From contig NZ_JARUBH010000009.1 in the NCBI RefSeq assembly GCF_029626105.1, forward strand, positions 4,092,001 to 4,156,000: 64,000 bases of DNA, in the 5' to 3' direction. A program made the translations under genes and the position numbers. Under the pieces are notes generated by a model that was not told the DNA's origin, did not search any database, and saw only the letters and a program-made list of their open reading frames with translations. Of this stretch, positions 43,317 to 55,668 are shown one piece after another; within the stretch, counting starts at the first letter, position 1, and every line of letters starts with the position of its first letter. This DNA is from Solwaraspora sp. WMMD792. GTDB lineage: Bacteria > Actinomycetota > Actinomycetes > Mycobacteriales > Micromonosporaceae.

Positions 43317-44242
43317 CGCTGATCCCCCATGGTGGTCATCGCTCCTTCGAGGTCGCGGCGCAGGATGAAGCGTTGGTACAGCACCGCGAAGATCAGGCTG
43401 ATCAGGAACATCGCGATGCTGATCGCACTGGCGTAGCCCACCTCGAAGCGCCGGAACCCGTACTGGAACATGGTCACCGCCATGGTCTCGGACGCGTTCA
43501 GCGGACCACCGCCGGTGAGCACCCAGACCAGGTCGAACAGCTGGATGCTGCCGATCACGGCCAGGAACATCGAGATCCGGATGGTCGGGGCCAGCAGCGG
43601 CAGCGTGACGTGCCGGAAGATCTGCCAGCCGCCGGCGCCGTCGGTCGCCGCCGCCTCGTGCAGTTCCCGCGGGATGTTCTGTCGGCCGGCGAGCAGCAGG
43701 ATCATGTGGAAGCCGAAGTACTTCCAGGTCATCACCAGGAACACCGAGTACAGCACGGTCGACGGATCGGACAGCCAGGTCGAGCTCAGGCTCTCCAGCC
43801 CGACCAGGGCCAGCACGTGGTTGGCCAGGCCCCGGTTCTGGCTGAAGACCATGTCGAACAGGACCGCGGTGATGACCTCGGACAGCACGTACGGGGCGAA
43901 GAACAGCACCCGGTAGACCGCCCGGCCGCGCAGCTTCTGGTTCAGCAGCAGGGCCAGCCCCAACGCGAGCGGCAGCTGTACGGTGACCGACAGCACCACC
44001 AGCAGGGCCCCGCGTCGCAGGTCGCCGATGAAGACCGGGTCGTCGAGCAGCCGGACGAAATTGTCCAGGCCGATGAAGTCGGTCGGTAGGCCGCCGAACC
44101 CGTTCCAGCGGAACAGACTGGTGTACGCCGCGACCAGGATCGGGGCGACGACCAGCACGCCGAACAGCACCAGCGCCGGCAGCAGGAACAGGCCGATGGT
44201 GATCCGGTCGCTGATCCGGCGACGTCTCAGGTTACGGTCCAT
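43313..44242 (-). CDS. Carbohydrate ABC transporter permease (MalF/UgpA-like, CUT1)
   Basis: 309 aa with six TM helices. The EAA motif reads ELHEAAATDGAGGWQIFRHVTLPLLAP. N-terminal IGLFLLPALVLFGVLVVAPILVAAYTSLFRW is the typical first TM and loop. It lies 9 nt after the SBP stop. Confidence 0.93.
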   Translation of the reverse strand: MDRNLRRRRISDRITIGLFLLPALVLFGVLVVAPILVAAYTSLFRWNGFGGLPTDFIGLDNFVRLLDDPVFIGDLRRGALLVVLSVTVQLPLALGLALLLNQKLRGRAVYRVLFFAPYVLSEVITAVLFDMVFSQNRGLANHVLALVGLESLSSTWLSDPSTVLYSVFLVMTWKYFGFHMILLLAGRQNIPRELHEAAATDGAGGWQIFRHVTLPLLAPTIRISMFLAVIGSIQLFDLVWVLTGGGPLNASETMAVTMFQYGFRRFEVGYASAISIAMFLISLIFAVLYQRFILRRDLEGAMTTMGDQR

Positions 44243-44251
44243 CGTCGCCGG

Positions 44252-45535
44252 TCAGCGCTGAGCGACGACGGTGACGGCCTCGGCGACCTGCTCCGGGGTC
44301 ATCTGCCCGGCGATCAGTTCGGCGACCCGGTCGTTGACCTCCTGGCCGACCGCCGGGGCGTACGCCTGGTCCAGGTAGAGCTGGAAGTTGCTGGCGTTGG
44401 CCAGGGTCTCGGCGACGGCGGCGAGGTTGGGGTCCTCGATCGCGTCCTCGGCGCCGATGGTGACCGGCAGGAACGCGCCGGTGGCGGCGGCCCGGCGCTG
44501 CTTGTCCACCTGGCTGATGAACTCCAGGAACCGGATCGCGTCCGGCGAGGCGTCGCGGCCGATGGCGAACCCGCCGCCGCCGCCGAACGCGTCGGAGGCC
44601 GATCCCTGACCACCGTCGACCGCCGGGAACGGGAAGAAGCCGAGGTCGGTGCCGATCCCGCCCTCGACGCCGGAGGCCTCCTCCTGGACGGCCGGGGCCC
44701 ACTGGCCCATCAGCTCCATCGCCGCGTCCCCGTTGCCCATCGCGGCGGCCTGGCCGTCGGGTTCACCGTACGACGCGCCGAGGAAGCCTTCCTGGAACGG
44801 TTCGAGGGCGACCAGCTCGGCCAGCCGTTCGCCGGCGCCGATGAACGCCGGGGTGGTGAAGTTGTTGTCCTCGGCCGCCCGGCTCAGCGCCTCGATGCCG
44901 CCGATGCGCATCGCGAGGTAGGCCCAGTAGTAGTGGCCGGGCCACTTCTCGCCGCCGGCCAGCGCGATCGGGGTGATCCCGGCGGCCTTGAGCCGGCCGA
45001 CGACCTCGAGGTACTCGGCCCAGGTCTGTGGCGGTGCGGTGATGCCGGCGTCGGCAAAGAGCGCCTTGTTGTACCAGAAGCCGACCATGCCGATGTCGAA
45101 CGGGACGCCGTAAAGTCGTCCGTCGATCTCGTACGGCAGCGTCGAGGCCGGCTGCAGGATGTCCCGCCAGGGAGCGACCGCATCGGTGATGTCCTGGCAC
45201 AGCCCGGCCTCGACCTGCTGCCGGAGCACGCCGCCGCCCCAGGTGTGGTAGATGTCCGGCGGGTCGCCGGCCTGGGTGACCGTGGTCAGCCTGGCCTTGA
45301 ACGCCTCGTTCTCCAGCGGGGTGATGGTGATGCCGACGCCTTCGTTCTGCGCCTGGAACTCCTCGGCGAACGCCGCCCAGACGGGCAGCATCGGGTCGGT
45401 GTTCTGGATGTGCCACCACTCGATGCCCGCACTGTCGCTTCCGGAGTCGCCGCACCCGCCGAGCGCGACCGCGCCGGCTCCGAGGCCGGCGAGGCTCAGC
45501 AGCGTACGGCGGGAAAGGTGGATCGGTGTCGCCAT
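44252..45535 (-). CDS. Sugar ABC transporter substrate-binding lipoprotein
   Basis: 427 aa from the ATG at 45535, with GAGGGG 7 nt upstream. The RRTLLSLAGLGAGAVALGGC signal has a lipobox ending at the Cys. SBP_bac_1 features include WHIQNTDPMLPVW and DIYHTWGGG, YGVPFDIGMVGFWYNK and MELMGQWAP. Divergent from the GH43 gene, so the ligand is probably a xylo- or arabino-oligosaccharide (inference). Confidence 0.92.
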   Translation of the reverse strand: MATPIHLSRRTLLSLAGLGAGAVALGGCGDSGSDSAGIEWWHIQNTDPMLPVWAAFAEEFQAQNEGVGITITPLENEAFKARLTTVTQAGDPPDIYHTWGGGVLRQQVEAGLCQDITDAVAPWRDILQPASTLPYEIDGRLYGVPFDIGMVGFWYNKALFADAGITAPPQTWAEYLEVVGRLKAAGITPIALAGGEKWPGHYYWAYLAMRIGGIEALSRAAEDNNFTTPAFIGAGERLAELVALEPFQEGFLGASYGEPDGQAAAMGNGDAAMELMGQWAPAVQEEASGVEGGIGTDLGFFPFPAVDGGQGSASDAFGGGGGFAIGRDASPDAIRFLEFISQVDKQRRAAATGAFLPVTIGAEDAIEDPNLAAVAETLANASNFQLYLDQAYAPAVGQEVNDRVAELIAGQMTPEQVAEAVTVVAQR

Positions 45536-45794
45536 GTGCCGTCCCCTCAGGTAAGCGGCGAGCGTGGTCCCCACCCACCGCTGGATGCCGAGCAATCGAC
45601 CGGTGTCACCGAAAATTTCACCTGCGGAACGCCATGAATTGGTGACGTTGCGCACGCTACGACGGCGTTACCGCCCGGTCAAGACCCGATTTCCACACGA
45701 CGACCGTCGTCAACGGACCGCAGAAGCCTCTGCGGGTGGCATACTTTCCGGAAAACTGCCGAAGCTTTCGAGAGCCGAGCCCGGAGGACCACCG
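45536..45794. promoter_or_regulatory. Divergent promoter region of the sugar ABC operon and GH43 gene
   Basis: 259 bp. CGAAAATTTCA (45610-45620) near the ABC side and CGAAGCTTTCG (45760-45770) near the GH43 side share a CGAA-N3-TTCG pattern. TTTCCGGAAA (45745-45754) is a perfect palindrome between them. Such inverted repeats resemble LacI-family sugar-regulator sites; no regulator gene is adjacent. Confidence 0.45.
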
Positions 45795-47420
45795 ATGCCG
45801 ACCGACACGACCGACGTGGCCACCTCGGCCCGGGTCATCACCAACCCCGTGCTGCGCGGGTTCTACCCCGACCCGTCGGTGCTGCGCGTCGGCGACGACT
45901 ACTACCTGGCCACGTCGACCTTCGAGTGGTACCCGGGAGTGACCCTGCACCACTCTCGGGACCTGGTGCACTGGCGCCCGCTCGACGGGATCCTCACCGA
46001 ACGACGGCTGCTGGACCTGACCGGTGCCGGGGACTCGTGCGGGGTGTGGGCACCCGACCTGACGTACGCACACGGACTGTTCCACCTGGTCTACAGCGAC
46101 GTCGCCAGCTTCGCCAGCGGCTACTGGGACCCGCAGAACTACCTGATCACCGCCCCGTCGATCGACGGCCCGTGGTCCGACCCGGTGCCGCTGCACGCCC
46201 ACGGCTTCGACGCGTCGCTGTTCCACGACGACGACGGCAGCACCTGGCTGCTGGCGATGACCGCCGACTGGCGGCCGGGGCGCGACCGGTTCGGCGGCAT
46301 CGAGATCCAGCGCTACGACCGCGACGCCCGGCGGCTGGTCGGCGACCCGGTCACCATCTTCACCGGTACGCCGACCGGGCTCACCGAAGGACCGCACATC
46401 TACCGGCACGACGGGTGGTACTACCTGGTCACCGCGGAGGGCGGCACCAGCTGGGAGCACCAGGTGACCGTCGCCCGGTCCCGCGCCCTGCTCGGGCCGT
46501 ACGAGGCCGACCCCGCCGGACCGATGCTCACCTCCGTCGGCCGCCCCGAACTGGCCCTGCAGAAGGCCGGGCACGGCAGCCTGGTGCAGACCCAGCGCGG
46601 CGAGTGGTACCTCGCCCACCTGGTCGGTCGGCCCTACACCCCACTCGGGCGGTGCGTCCTCGGCCGGGAAACCGCGATCCAGCGGGTCGACTGGTCCGCC
46701 GACGGCTGGCCGCGGGTCGCCGGCCAGATCCCGGCCGAGCAGGTGCCCGCCCCCGACCTGCCGGCGCACCCCTGGCCCGCCGAGCCGTCCACCGACCACT
46801 TCGACGCCGCGACCCTCGGCCCGCGCTGGTCGACCCTGCGCCGACCGGCCGGGCCGGACTGGACCGACCTGACCAGCCGCCCGTCACACCTGCGGATCGT
46901 CGGCGGCCAGTCCCCGGTCGGACGGCAACGCCCCAGCCTGGTCGCCCGCCGGGTGACCGCACCGAACTGCGTCTTCGAGACGCTCGTCGAGTTCCGCGCG
47001 GCCACCCCCCGCCAGCTCGCCGGGGTGACCGGCTACTACAACACCGAGAACTGGCACTACGCCTACCTGACCCGCACCGACGACGGTCGTCAGGAGCTGC
47101 AGCTGCTCAGCTGCGACAGCGGCCGCCGACAGTCCCACCCGCAGGTCAGCGTCGACGTCACCGACGTCGCGCGGCTCGGGCTGCGGGTGGTGTTCGACGG
47201 CCCGGTGCTGCGGTTCGGCTACCACCGGGGCGACCACTGGCGCGAGCTGCCGATCGAGCTGGACGCCACCATCCTGTCCGACGAGTACGCCGCCCGGATG
47301 ACCGACGGCGAGCCGGAGGCCTGGGGCTTCACCGGCGCCTTCGTCGGGCTCTGGGTGCAGGACATCGGCAACGACGGCGGGTACGCCGACTTCGACCACG
47401 CCACCTACCGGGAGCTGTGA
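45795..47420 (+). CDS. Glycoside hydrolase family 43 (beta-xylosidase/arabinofuranosidase-like)
   Basis: 541 aa from the ATG at 45795, with GGAGG upstream. The five-bladed propeller has catalytic Asp in FYPDPSVLRVGDDYYL, the modulating Asp in HGFDASLFHDDDGSTWLL and the acid Glu in LTEGPHIYRHDGWYYL. The C-terminal about 200 residues form the XynB-type beta-sandwich domain (GVTGYYNTENWHYAYL, TGAFVGLWVQDIGNDGGYADFDHATY). There is no signal peptide, so it acts in the cytoplasm on oligosaccharides delivered by the divergent ABC importer. Confidence 0.94.
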   Translation: MPTDTTDVATSARVITNPVLRGFYPDPSVLRVGDDYYLATSTFEWYPGVTLHHSRDLVHWRPLDGILTERRLLDLTGAGDSCGVWAPDLTYAHGLFHLVYSDVASFASGYWDPQNYLITAPSIDGPWSDPVPLHAHGFDASLFHDDDGSTWLLAMTADWRPGRDRFGGIEIQRYDRDARRLVGDPVTIFTGTPTGLTEGPHIYRHDGWYYLVTAEGGTSWEHQVTVARSRALLGPYEADPAGPMLTSVGRPELALQKAGHGSLVQTQRGEWYLAHLVGRPYTPLGRCVLGRETAIQRVDWSADGWPRVAGQIPAEQVPAPDLPAHPWPAEPSTDHFDAATLGPRWSTLRRPAGPDWTDLTSRPSHLRIVGGQSPVGRQRPSLVARRVTAPNCVFETLVEFRAATPRQLAGVTGYYNTENWHYAYLTRTDDGRQELQLLSCDSGRRQSHPQVSVDVTDVARLGLRVVFDGPVLRFGYHRGDHWRELPIELDATILSDEYAARMTDGEPEAWGFTGAFVGLWVQDIGNDGGYADFDHATYREL

Positions 47421-47433
47421 GCGACGGGCCGGA

Positions 47434-48192
47434 TCACCGGGCACCACCGTTGACGTACAGCGTCTGCCCGCTGACGTAGGACGCGTCCTCGCTGGCCAGG
47501 AAGGCGATCACCGAGGCGATCTCGGCCGGCTGGCCGACCCGGCGCAGCGGCGTCTGCTCCGCGACCTGCCGGCGGTGCTCGTCCGGGTCGACCCCGATCC
47601 GGGCGGCCACCGCCGCGGTCATCGACGTCGCCACGAAGCCGGGTGCGACCGCGTTCACGTTGATCCCGTACGGCCCCAGCTCGATCGCCAGGGTGGCGGT
47701 GAGCCCCTGCACGCCGGCCTTGGCGGCGGCATAGTTGACCTGGCCACGGTTGCCCAGCGCGGACCGGCTGCTCAGGTTGACGATCTTGCCGTAGCGGGTC
47801 GGCACCATGTGTCGCTGCGCCGCCCGGCAGCAGTGGAACATGCTGGACAAATTGGTGCGCAGCACCGCGTCCCAGTCGTCGGTCGGCATCCGGAACAGCA
47901 GGTTGTCCCGGGTGATCCCGGCGTTGTTGACCAGGATGTCGAGCCGCCCGAGGTCGGTCACCACCCGATCGACCATCGCGTCGACGGCGACCGGGTCGGT
48001 CACGTCACAGCCGACCGCGACCGCGCTGCCGCCGGCCGCGACGATCTCGTCGACCACCGGACCGGCCCGCTCGGCGGTCAGGTCGACCACCGCCACCGTG
48101 GCGCCCTCGGCGGCCAACCGCCGGGCGGTGGCGGCCCCGATACCCTGCGCGGCTCCGGTGACCAGGGCGACCCGGTCGGTGAATCTGTCCAT
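47434..48192 (-). CDS. Short-chain dehydrogenase/reductase (FabG/3-oxoacyl reductase-like)
   Basis: 252 aa from the ATG at 48192, with GGAG upstream. The cofactor motif is TGAAQGIG, NNAG structural motif LVNNAG, catalytic Ser in NLSSRSALGN and YxxxK in NYAAAKAG. The C-terminal GQTLYVNGG is standard. The closest functional class is NAD(P)-dependent 3-oxoacyl-(ACP/CoA) reductase. Converges on the GH43 gene with a 13-bp gap; the substrate is not inferable. Confidence 0.92.
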   Translation of the reverse strand: MDRFTDRVALVTGAAQGIGAATARRLAAEGATVAVVDLTAERAGPVVDEIVAAGGSAVAVGCDVTDPVAVDAMVDRVVTDLGRLDILVNNAGITRDNLLFRMPTDDWDAVLRTNLSSMFHCCRAAQRHMVPTRYGKIVNLSSRSALGNRGQVNYAAAKAGVQGLTATLAIELGPYGINVNAVAPGFVATSMTAAVAARIGVDPDEHRRQVAEQTPLRRVGQPAEIASVIAFLASEDASYVSGQTLYVNGGAR

Positions 48193-48293
48193 CGAAGCGG
48201 CTCCTTCGGCGCTGGGGTGGACCGACGGGGGGTGTTCGCCGGTGCGGACCCTCGGGTCGGCGCAGACCATTGTGCCCGGTGCCGGAGGTCCGC

Positions 48294-49568
48294 TCACGGA
48301 GTGGGATCCCGGGCGTCGTAGTGAGCGAACGTCGGCTGGTGGCGGGCCAGCGCCGCCAGCACCACCAGGCAGGCCAGGCCACCGGCGACCGCCGCGACCG
48401 CCTCACCGGTCAGCTGCGCGGTGGCGCCGAGCACCAACTGGCCCAGCTGCGGGCCACCGGCGACCACGACGATGAACACCCCCTGCAGCCGACCACGCAG
48501 CGCGTCCGGCGTCGCCGCCTGCAGGATCGTCATCCGGAACACCGAGCTGACCGCGTCCGCCGCGCCGGCCAGCAGCAGCACCGCCACCGCCGCCCACAGC
48601 AGCGGATGCGCACCACCGCCCGGCCCCGGCCCCGGCGCCGCCACGACGATCAGCCCGAACACGGTGATCGCCACCGCCCAGCCGGCCACCGACACCAGCA
48701 CCGCCAGGCCCTGCCGGCGCACCGCACCCAGCGGCCCGGAGAGCAGACTCGCCGCCATGGTGCCGAGGGCGATGCCGGCGGTGAGCAGCCCCACCGTGGT
48801 GGCCCCGCCGCCGAGCGCGGTCGCGCCGATCGCCGGGAACAGCACCCGGGGCATGGCCAGCACCATCGCCGCCAGGTCGACCAGGAACGTCATCCGCACG
48901 TTCGGCCGGGTGCCGAGGAACCGCAGGCCCTCCCAGACCGAGGCGAGCCCGGCCCGGCGGACCTCGCCCTCCGGCGGGATCGACGGCAACGCCACCAGGG
49001 TGGCCAGGGCCACCGCCACCAACCCCACCTCGATCAAGTACGTGCCCGGGTAGCCCCACCAGCCGACCAGCACCCCGGCCAGCAGCGGACCCAACGTGTG
49101 GGACACCCCCATGGACAGGTTGGACAGGGCGTTCGCCGCCGGCAGCAGACCGATCGGCAGCAGCCTCGGCACGATCGCGGTACGGGCCGGATTGTTGATC
49201 GCGAACAGCCCGTTCTGCGCCGCGACCAGGCCGTACAGCAGTCCGACGCTGCCGACGTCGAACAGCGCCTGCCCGGTGAAACCCACCCCGACCAGCAGCA
49301 GGCCGGTGGAGGTGGCGACCACCACCTGCCGCCGGTCGTACGCGTCGACCACCGCACCGCCGTACAGGCCCAGCGCCACCAGCGGGACCAGCGCGAAGAA
49401 CCCGACCAGGCCGACGTTGAATGTGGAACCGGTGAGGTCGTAGACCTGCAGACCGACCGCCACCGTGGTCAGGCTGGTGCCGATGCCGGACAGCGAGGCG
49501 CCGAGCCACATCCGGCGGTACGGCGCGCTGGCCCGCAACGGGCCGAGGTCGATCAGGAGACTGGGCAC
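48294..49568 (-). CDS. MFS transporter (EntS/MFS_3-like)
   Basis: 424 aa with twelve predicted TM helices. It begins LGPLRASAPYRRMWLGASLSGIGTSLTTVAVGLQVYDLTGS, the hallmark of the EntS/enterobactin-exporter-like MFS_3 group. The loop 2-3 motif is GGAVVDAYDRRQ and the half repeat starts NVRMTFLVDLAAM. It has a GTG start without a clear ribosome-binding site. Substrate unknown (siderophore or drug efflux is typical for the group). Confidence 0.9.
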   Translation of the reverse strand: MPSLLIDLGPLRASAPYRRMWLGASLSGIGTSLTTVAVGLQVYDLTGSTFNVGLVGFFALVPLVALGLYGGAVVDAYDRRQVVVATSTGLLLVGVGFTGQALFDVGSVGLLYGLVAAQNGLFAINNPARTAIVPRLLPIGLLPAANALSNLSMGVSHTLGPLLAGVLVGWWGYPGTYLIEVGLVAVALATLVALPSIPPEGEVRRAGLASVWEGLRFLGTRPNVRMTFLVDLAAMVLAMPRVLFPAIGATALGGGATTVGLLTAGIALGTMAASLLSGPLGAVRRQGLAVLVSVAGWAVAITVFGLIVVAAPGPGPGGGAHPLLWAAVAVLLLAGAADAVSSVFRMTILQAATPDALRGRLQGVFIVVVAGGPQLGQLVLGATAQLTGEAVAAVAGGLACLVVLAALARHQPTFAHYDARDPTP

Positions 49569-49614
49569 CAGTGGATCATGCCCCGCGCCGCCGCCCGGAA
49601 TGACGTGTGCCGGG

Positions 49615-49890
49615 TCACCCGCCAGCGACCGAGGGAATCACCTGCACCTGGGCACCGGCCGGGACCGGGGTGTCCAGACCGCCGCTGTGCCGATGGTCGG
49701 CACCATCGACGTAGACGTTCACGTACCGCCGGATCTGGCCCTGCTCGTCGCGGATCCGGCGGGCGAGTCGCGGCCAGCGGCGGGTCACCTCGTCGAGAAC
49801 CGCCCGCAGCGTGCCGTCGGCATCGACGGAGAGCCGGGCCTGCCCACCGCTGTCCGCCCGCAGCGCGCCCGGCACCAGCAGCGTCACCAC
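49615..49890 (-). CDS. MoaD/ThiS-like ubiquitin-fold protein with C-terminal GG
   Basis: 91 aa from the GTG at 49890 (49887 also possible). The beta-grasp sequence includes VTLLVPGALR, LRAVLDEVTRRWPRLARRI and YVNVYVDGADHR, and it ends VQVIPSVAGG. A terminal GG is the activation site of sulfur-carrier proteins. It begins one base after the BNR-protein stop, so the two are translationally coupled. No MoeB/ThiF-type activating enzyme is nearby. Confidence 0.88.
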   Translation of the reverse strand: MVTLLVPGALRADSGGQARLSVDADGTLRAVLDEVTRRWPRLARRIRDEQGQIRRYVNVYVDGADHRHSGGLDTPVPAGAQVQVIPSVAGG

Positions 49891-49891
49891 G

Positions 49892-50992
49892 TCACACCAC
49901 CGCGGCCCGGACACAGAGCACGTCCGGCAGGCCGGTGGCGACCGGCTGCCAGGAATCGCCCTCGTCACGGCTGGCGAACACGTCCCCGCTGCGGGTGCCG
50001 AAGTAGACCCCGGCGGTCGGCGCGTCGTCGGTGGTCAGCGCGTCACGCAGCACCGCCGGATAGTACGGGTGCTGCGGCAGCCCGGCGCTCAGCGGCTGCC
50101 AGGTGGCACCGGCGTCGGCCGACCGGAACACCCGGCACCGGTCGTCGACCGGGAACCGCCGCGAGTCGGCGACCAGCGGGAACGTGTAGATCACCCCGGA
50201 CCGGTGCGGGTGGGCGGCGATCGGGAAGCCGAAGTCGCTGGGCAGGCCGTCGGCGATCGACGACCAGGTGGCGCCGGCGTCGTCGGAGCGGTAGACGCCG
50301 TGGTGGTTCTGCGCGTACAGCCGGTCCGGGTCGACGGCGTCCCGGGCCACCTTGTGCACGCACTGGCCGAACTCGGGCCACTCGTCGGGCAGGAAGTACG
50401 CGCGGATGCCGGTGTTGCCGGGTGCCCAGCTCGCCCCGGCGTCGGCGGAACGGTAGACGCCGCCGGTGGACATGGCGACCAGCATGGCCGCCGGGTCCCG
50501 CGGGTCGGGCAGGACGGTGTGGATCGCCTGGCCGCCGAAGCCCGCCTCCCACTGCGGCCGGTGCGGGTGCTCCCACAGCGGCCGGACCAGTTCGAAGCTG
50601 GCCCCGCCGTCGGTCGACCGGAACAGCGCCGAGGGCTGGCTGCCGGCGTACACCACGTCGGGCTCGGCGGCCGACGCCGGCGTGAGCTGCCAGACCCGCT
50701 CCAGGGTGGCCCCGGTGTCGGCCGGGAAGGCGACCGGCGGCTGCTCCGGCTCGGACCAGGTGTGCCCGAGGTCGTCGCTGGTCGCGACGCTGGGCCCGTA
50801 GTGCGAACTGGCCACCGAGGCGAGCAGCCGGGGCGCCGCCCGGCGTTTGTCGATCGCCACCGCGTACACCGCGGTCATCGCGAAGTGCGGGCCGCTGACC
50901 TGCCAGCCGCGCCGGTCGTCGGTGCTGGTCGCGAGGAACAGACCCTTCTCCGTGCCGATCGCGAGCAGCGCTCCGGTATGCGGTGTCCCCAT
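49892..50992 (-). CDS. BNR/sialidase-like beta-propeller protein
   Basis: 366 aa from the ATG at 50992, with AGGAGGG upstream. At least four BNR-type Asp boxes are visible: TSDDLGHTW, STDGGASFE, SADAGASW, SDDAGATW, SADAGATW, SRDEGDSW. No signal peptide is present. Despite database names such as exo-alpha-sialidase, catalytic sialidase residues are not evident. Its tight coupling with the MoaD-like gene suggests a joint, uncharacterised role. Confidence 0.88.
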   Translation of the reverse strand: MGTPHTGALLAIGTEKGLFLATSTDDRRGWQVSGPHFAMTAVYAVAIDKRRAAPRLLASVASSHYGPSVATSDDLGHTWSEPEQPPVAFPADTGATLERVWQLTPASAAEPDVVYAGSQPSALFRSTDGGASFELVRPLWEHPHRPQWEAGFGGQAIHTVLPDPRDPAAMLVAMSTGGVYRSADAGASWAPGNTGIRAYFLPDEWPEFGQCVHKVARDAVDPDRLYAQNHHGVYRSDDAGATWSSIADGLPSDFGFPIAAHPHRSGVIYTFPLVADSRRFPVDDRCRVFRSADAGATWQPLSAGLPQHPYYPAVLRDALTTDDAPTAGVYFGTRSGDVFASRDEGDSWQPVATGLPDVLCVRAAVV

Positions 50993-51106
50993 CGATCCCT
51001 CCTGGTCACCTCTGGTCACCGGCCGGCGACGTCGCCGGCCCGAACCGGAGTATGCCGAGGCGGACCGACAATTCAGGTCAGGTCAGCTGGGGTGGCGAGC
51101 GCGGCG

Positions 51107-51637
51107 TCAGTCGGGATCGGCCGAGCGGGCGAAGCCGTACCGCTCGGCGTGGTCGGGATCGGCCGGGTCGATCTGGCGCAGCCCTTCGTCGGCCAACCGC
51201 TTGTTGATCTCGTCGAGGTGGTCGCGGACCAGCCGGGCCTCCTCGTCGGTGGTCTTGCCCCGGTGCGGTTTGCCGGCGTGCTCCAGGGTCGCGTAGTCCA
51301 CCCGCTCGGCGGCCTTGCGGCTGGTCTTGGCCGGTTTGACCCGCTCGGCGGTACGCAGCAGCTGGGCCATCGGCACGTCGGTGGCGAGCGAGTCGAACTC
51401 GCTGGCGGTCAGTACCACCCGACGTGGTTCGCCGTCGCCCTGTCCGTCGTGGATCTCCACGACGGCGACGTCGAGCGCCGCGTCGTCGATGCTCTCCACC
51501 TCGTCCGGCCGGGCCTCCAGCCGTACCGGACCGGCGACCAGGTCGGGATGTTCGAGCACGACGATCCGCACCAGCTCGTCCGCCGAGTCCAGCACTGCAC
51601 CGCTGAAATCGGAGACGTACACCGTCTTCCTGCCCAT
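51107..51637 (-). CDS. Hypothetical cytoplasmic protein
   Basis: 176 aa from the ATG at 51637, with GGGAG upstream. It starts GRKTVYVSDFSGAVLDSADELV, a beta-hairpin-like opening, then an acidic beta-rich core. The C-terminal half is basic and helical (VKPAKTSRKAAERV, DHLDEINKRLADEGLRQI). The opening faintly resembles Lsr2-type nucleoid proteins, but the lengths and the rest differ, so no family is assigned. Confidence 0.75.
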   Translation of the reverse strand: MGRKTVYVSDFSGAVLDSADELVRIVVLEHPDLVAGPVRLEARPDEVESIDDAALDVAVVEIHDGQGDGEPRRVVLTASEFDSLATDVPMAQLLRTAERVKPAKTSRKAAERVDYATLEHAGKPHRGKTTDEEARLVRDHLDEINKRLADEGLRQIDPADPDHAERYGFARSADPD

Positions 51638-51820
51638 GTCGATAGATCTCCCGTCGGTCCGGATGGCTGCCGGCGTCCGCTGGCGGCGGAGCCGGTCACC
51701 GAAGCTACCCGACAGGTGTGCGAAGACCGCAACAGCCGGGCGGCGGGTGTGTCCGACCGGGCCGGCTAGAATCACCCGGGTGCCCGGACCGGGCCACGGG
51801 TAGGATCACCACGAGGTCGA

Positions 51821-51909
51821 GAGGCGCTGCGACGGGCCGCGAGATGCCCGCCACGCTCGGCCACGATCACGGCCCCTGATCGGGCGTGACCACCAGACAA
51901 GGGCGCCTC
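51821..51909 (+). ncRNA. S-adenosylhomocysteine (SAH) riboswitch-like leader of metH
   Basis: The leader begins GAGGCGCTGCGAC and closes with AAGGGCGCCTC, giving P1 GAGGCGC/GCGCCTC. Between them lie a GC-rich hairpin and GCCACGCTCGG, close to the conserved GCCAGGCUCGG of SAH riboswitches. It ends 23 nt before the metH GTG, next to the GGAGG site. SAH riboswitches activate SAH-recycling and methionine-cycle genes. Confidence 0.8.
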
Positions 51910-51932
51910 CGAGCTACCAGCGGAGGTGTCAG

Positions 51933-55631
<3,699 letters not shown>

Positions 55632-55641
55632 AACCGCACCG

Positions 55642-55668
55642 CGCGGGCTGGGGAGGAATCAGCCCGCG
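55642..55668. terminator. Hairpin between convergent metH and lipoprotein genes
   Basis: CGCGGGCT (55642-55649) pairs with AGCCCGCG (55661-55668) over 11 nt. It lies in the 27-bp metH/lipoprotein gap and extends into the lipoprotein 3' end. Confidence 0.5.

Noticed and set aside
49892-50992. Calling the BNR protein a sialidase
   Set aside because: Asp boxes alone are structural. No signal peptide or catalytic sialidase residues were seen, so only the propeller fold is claimed.
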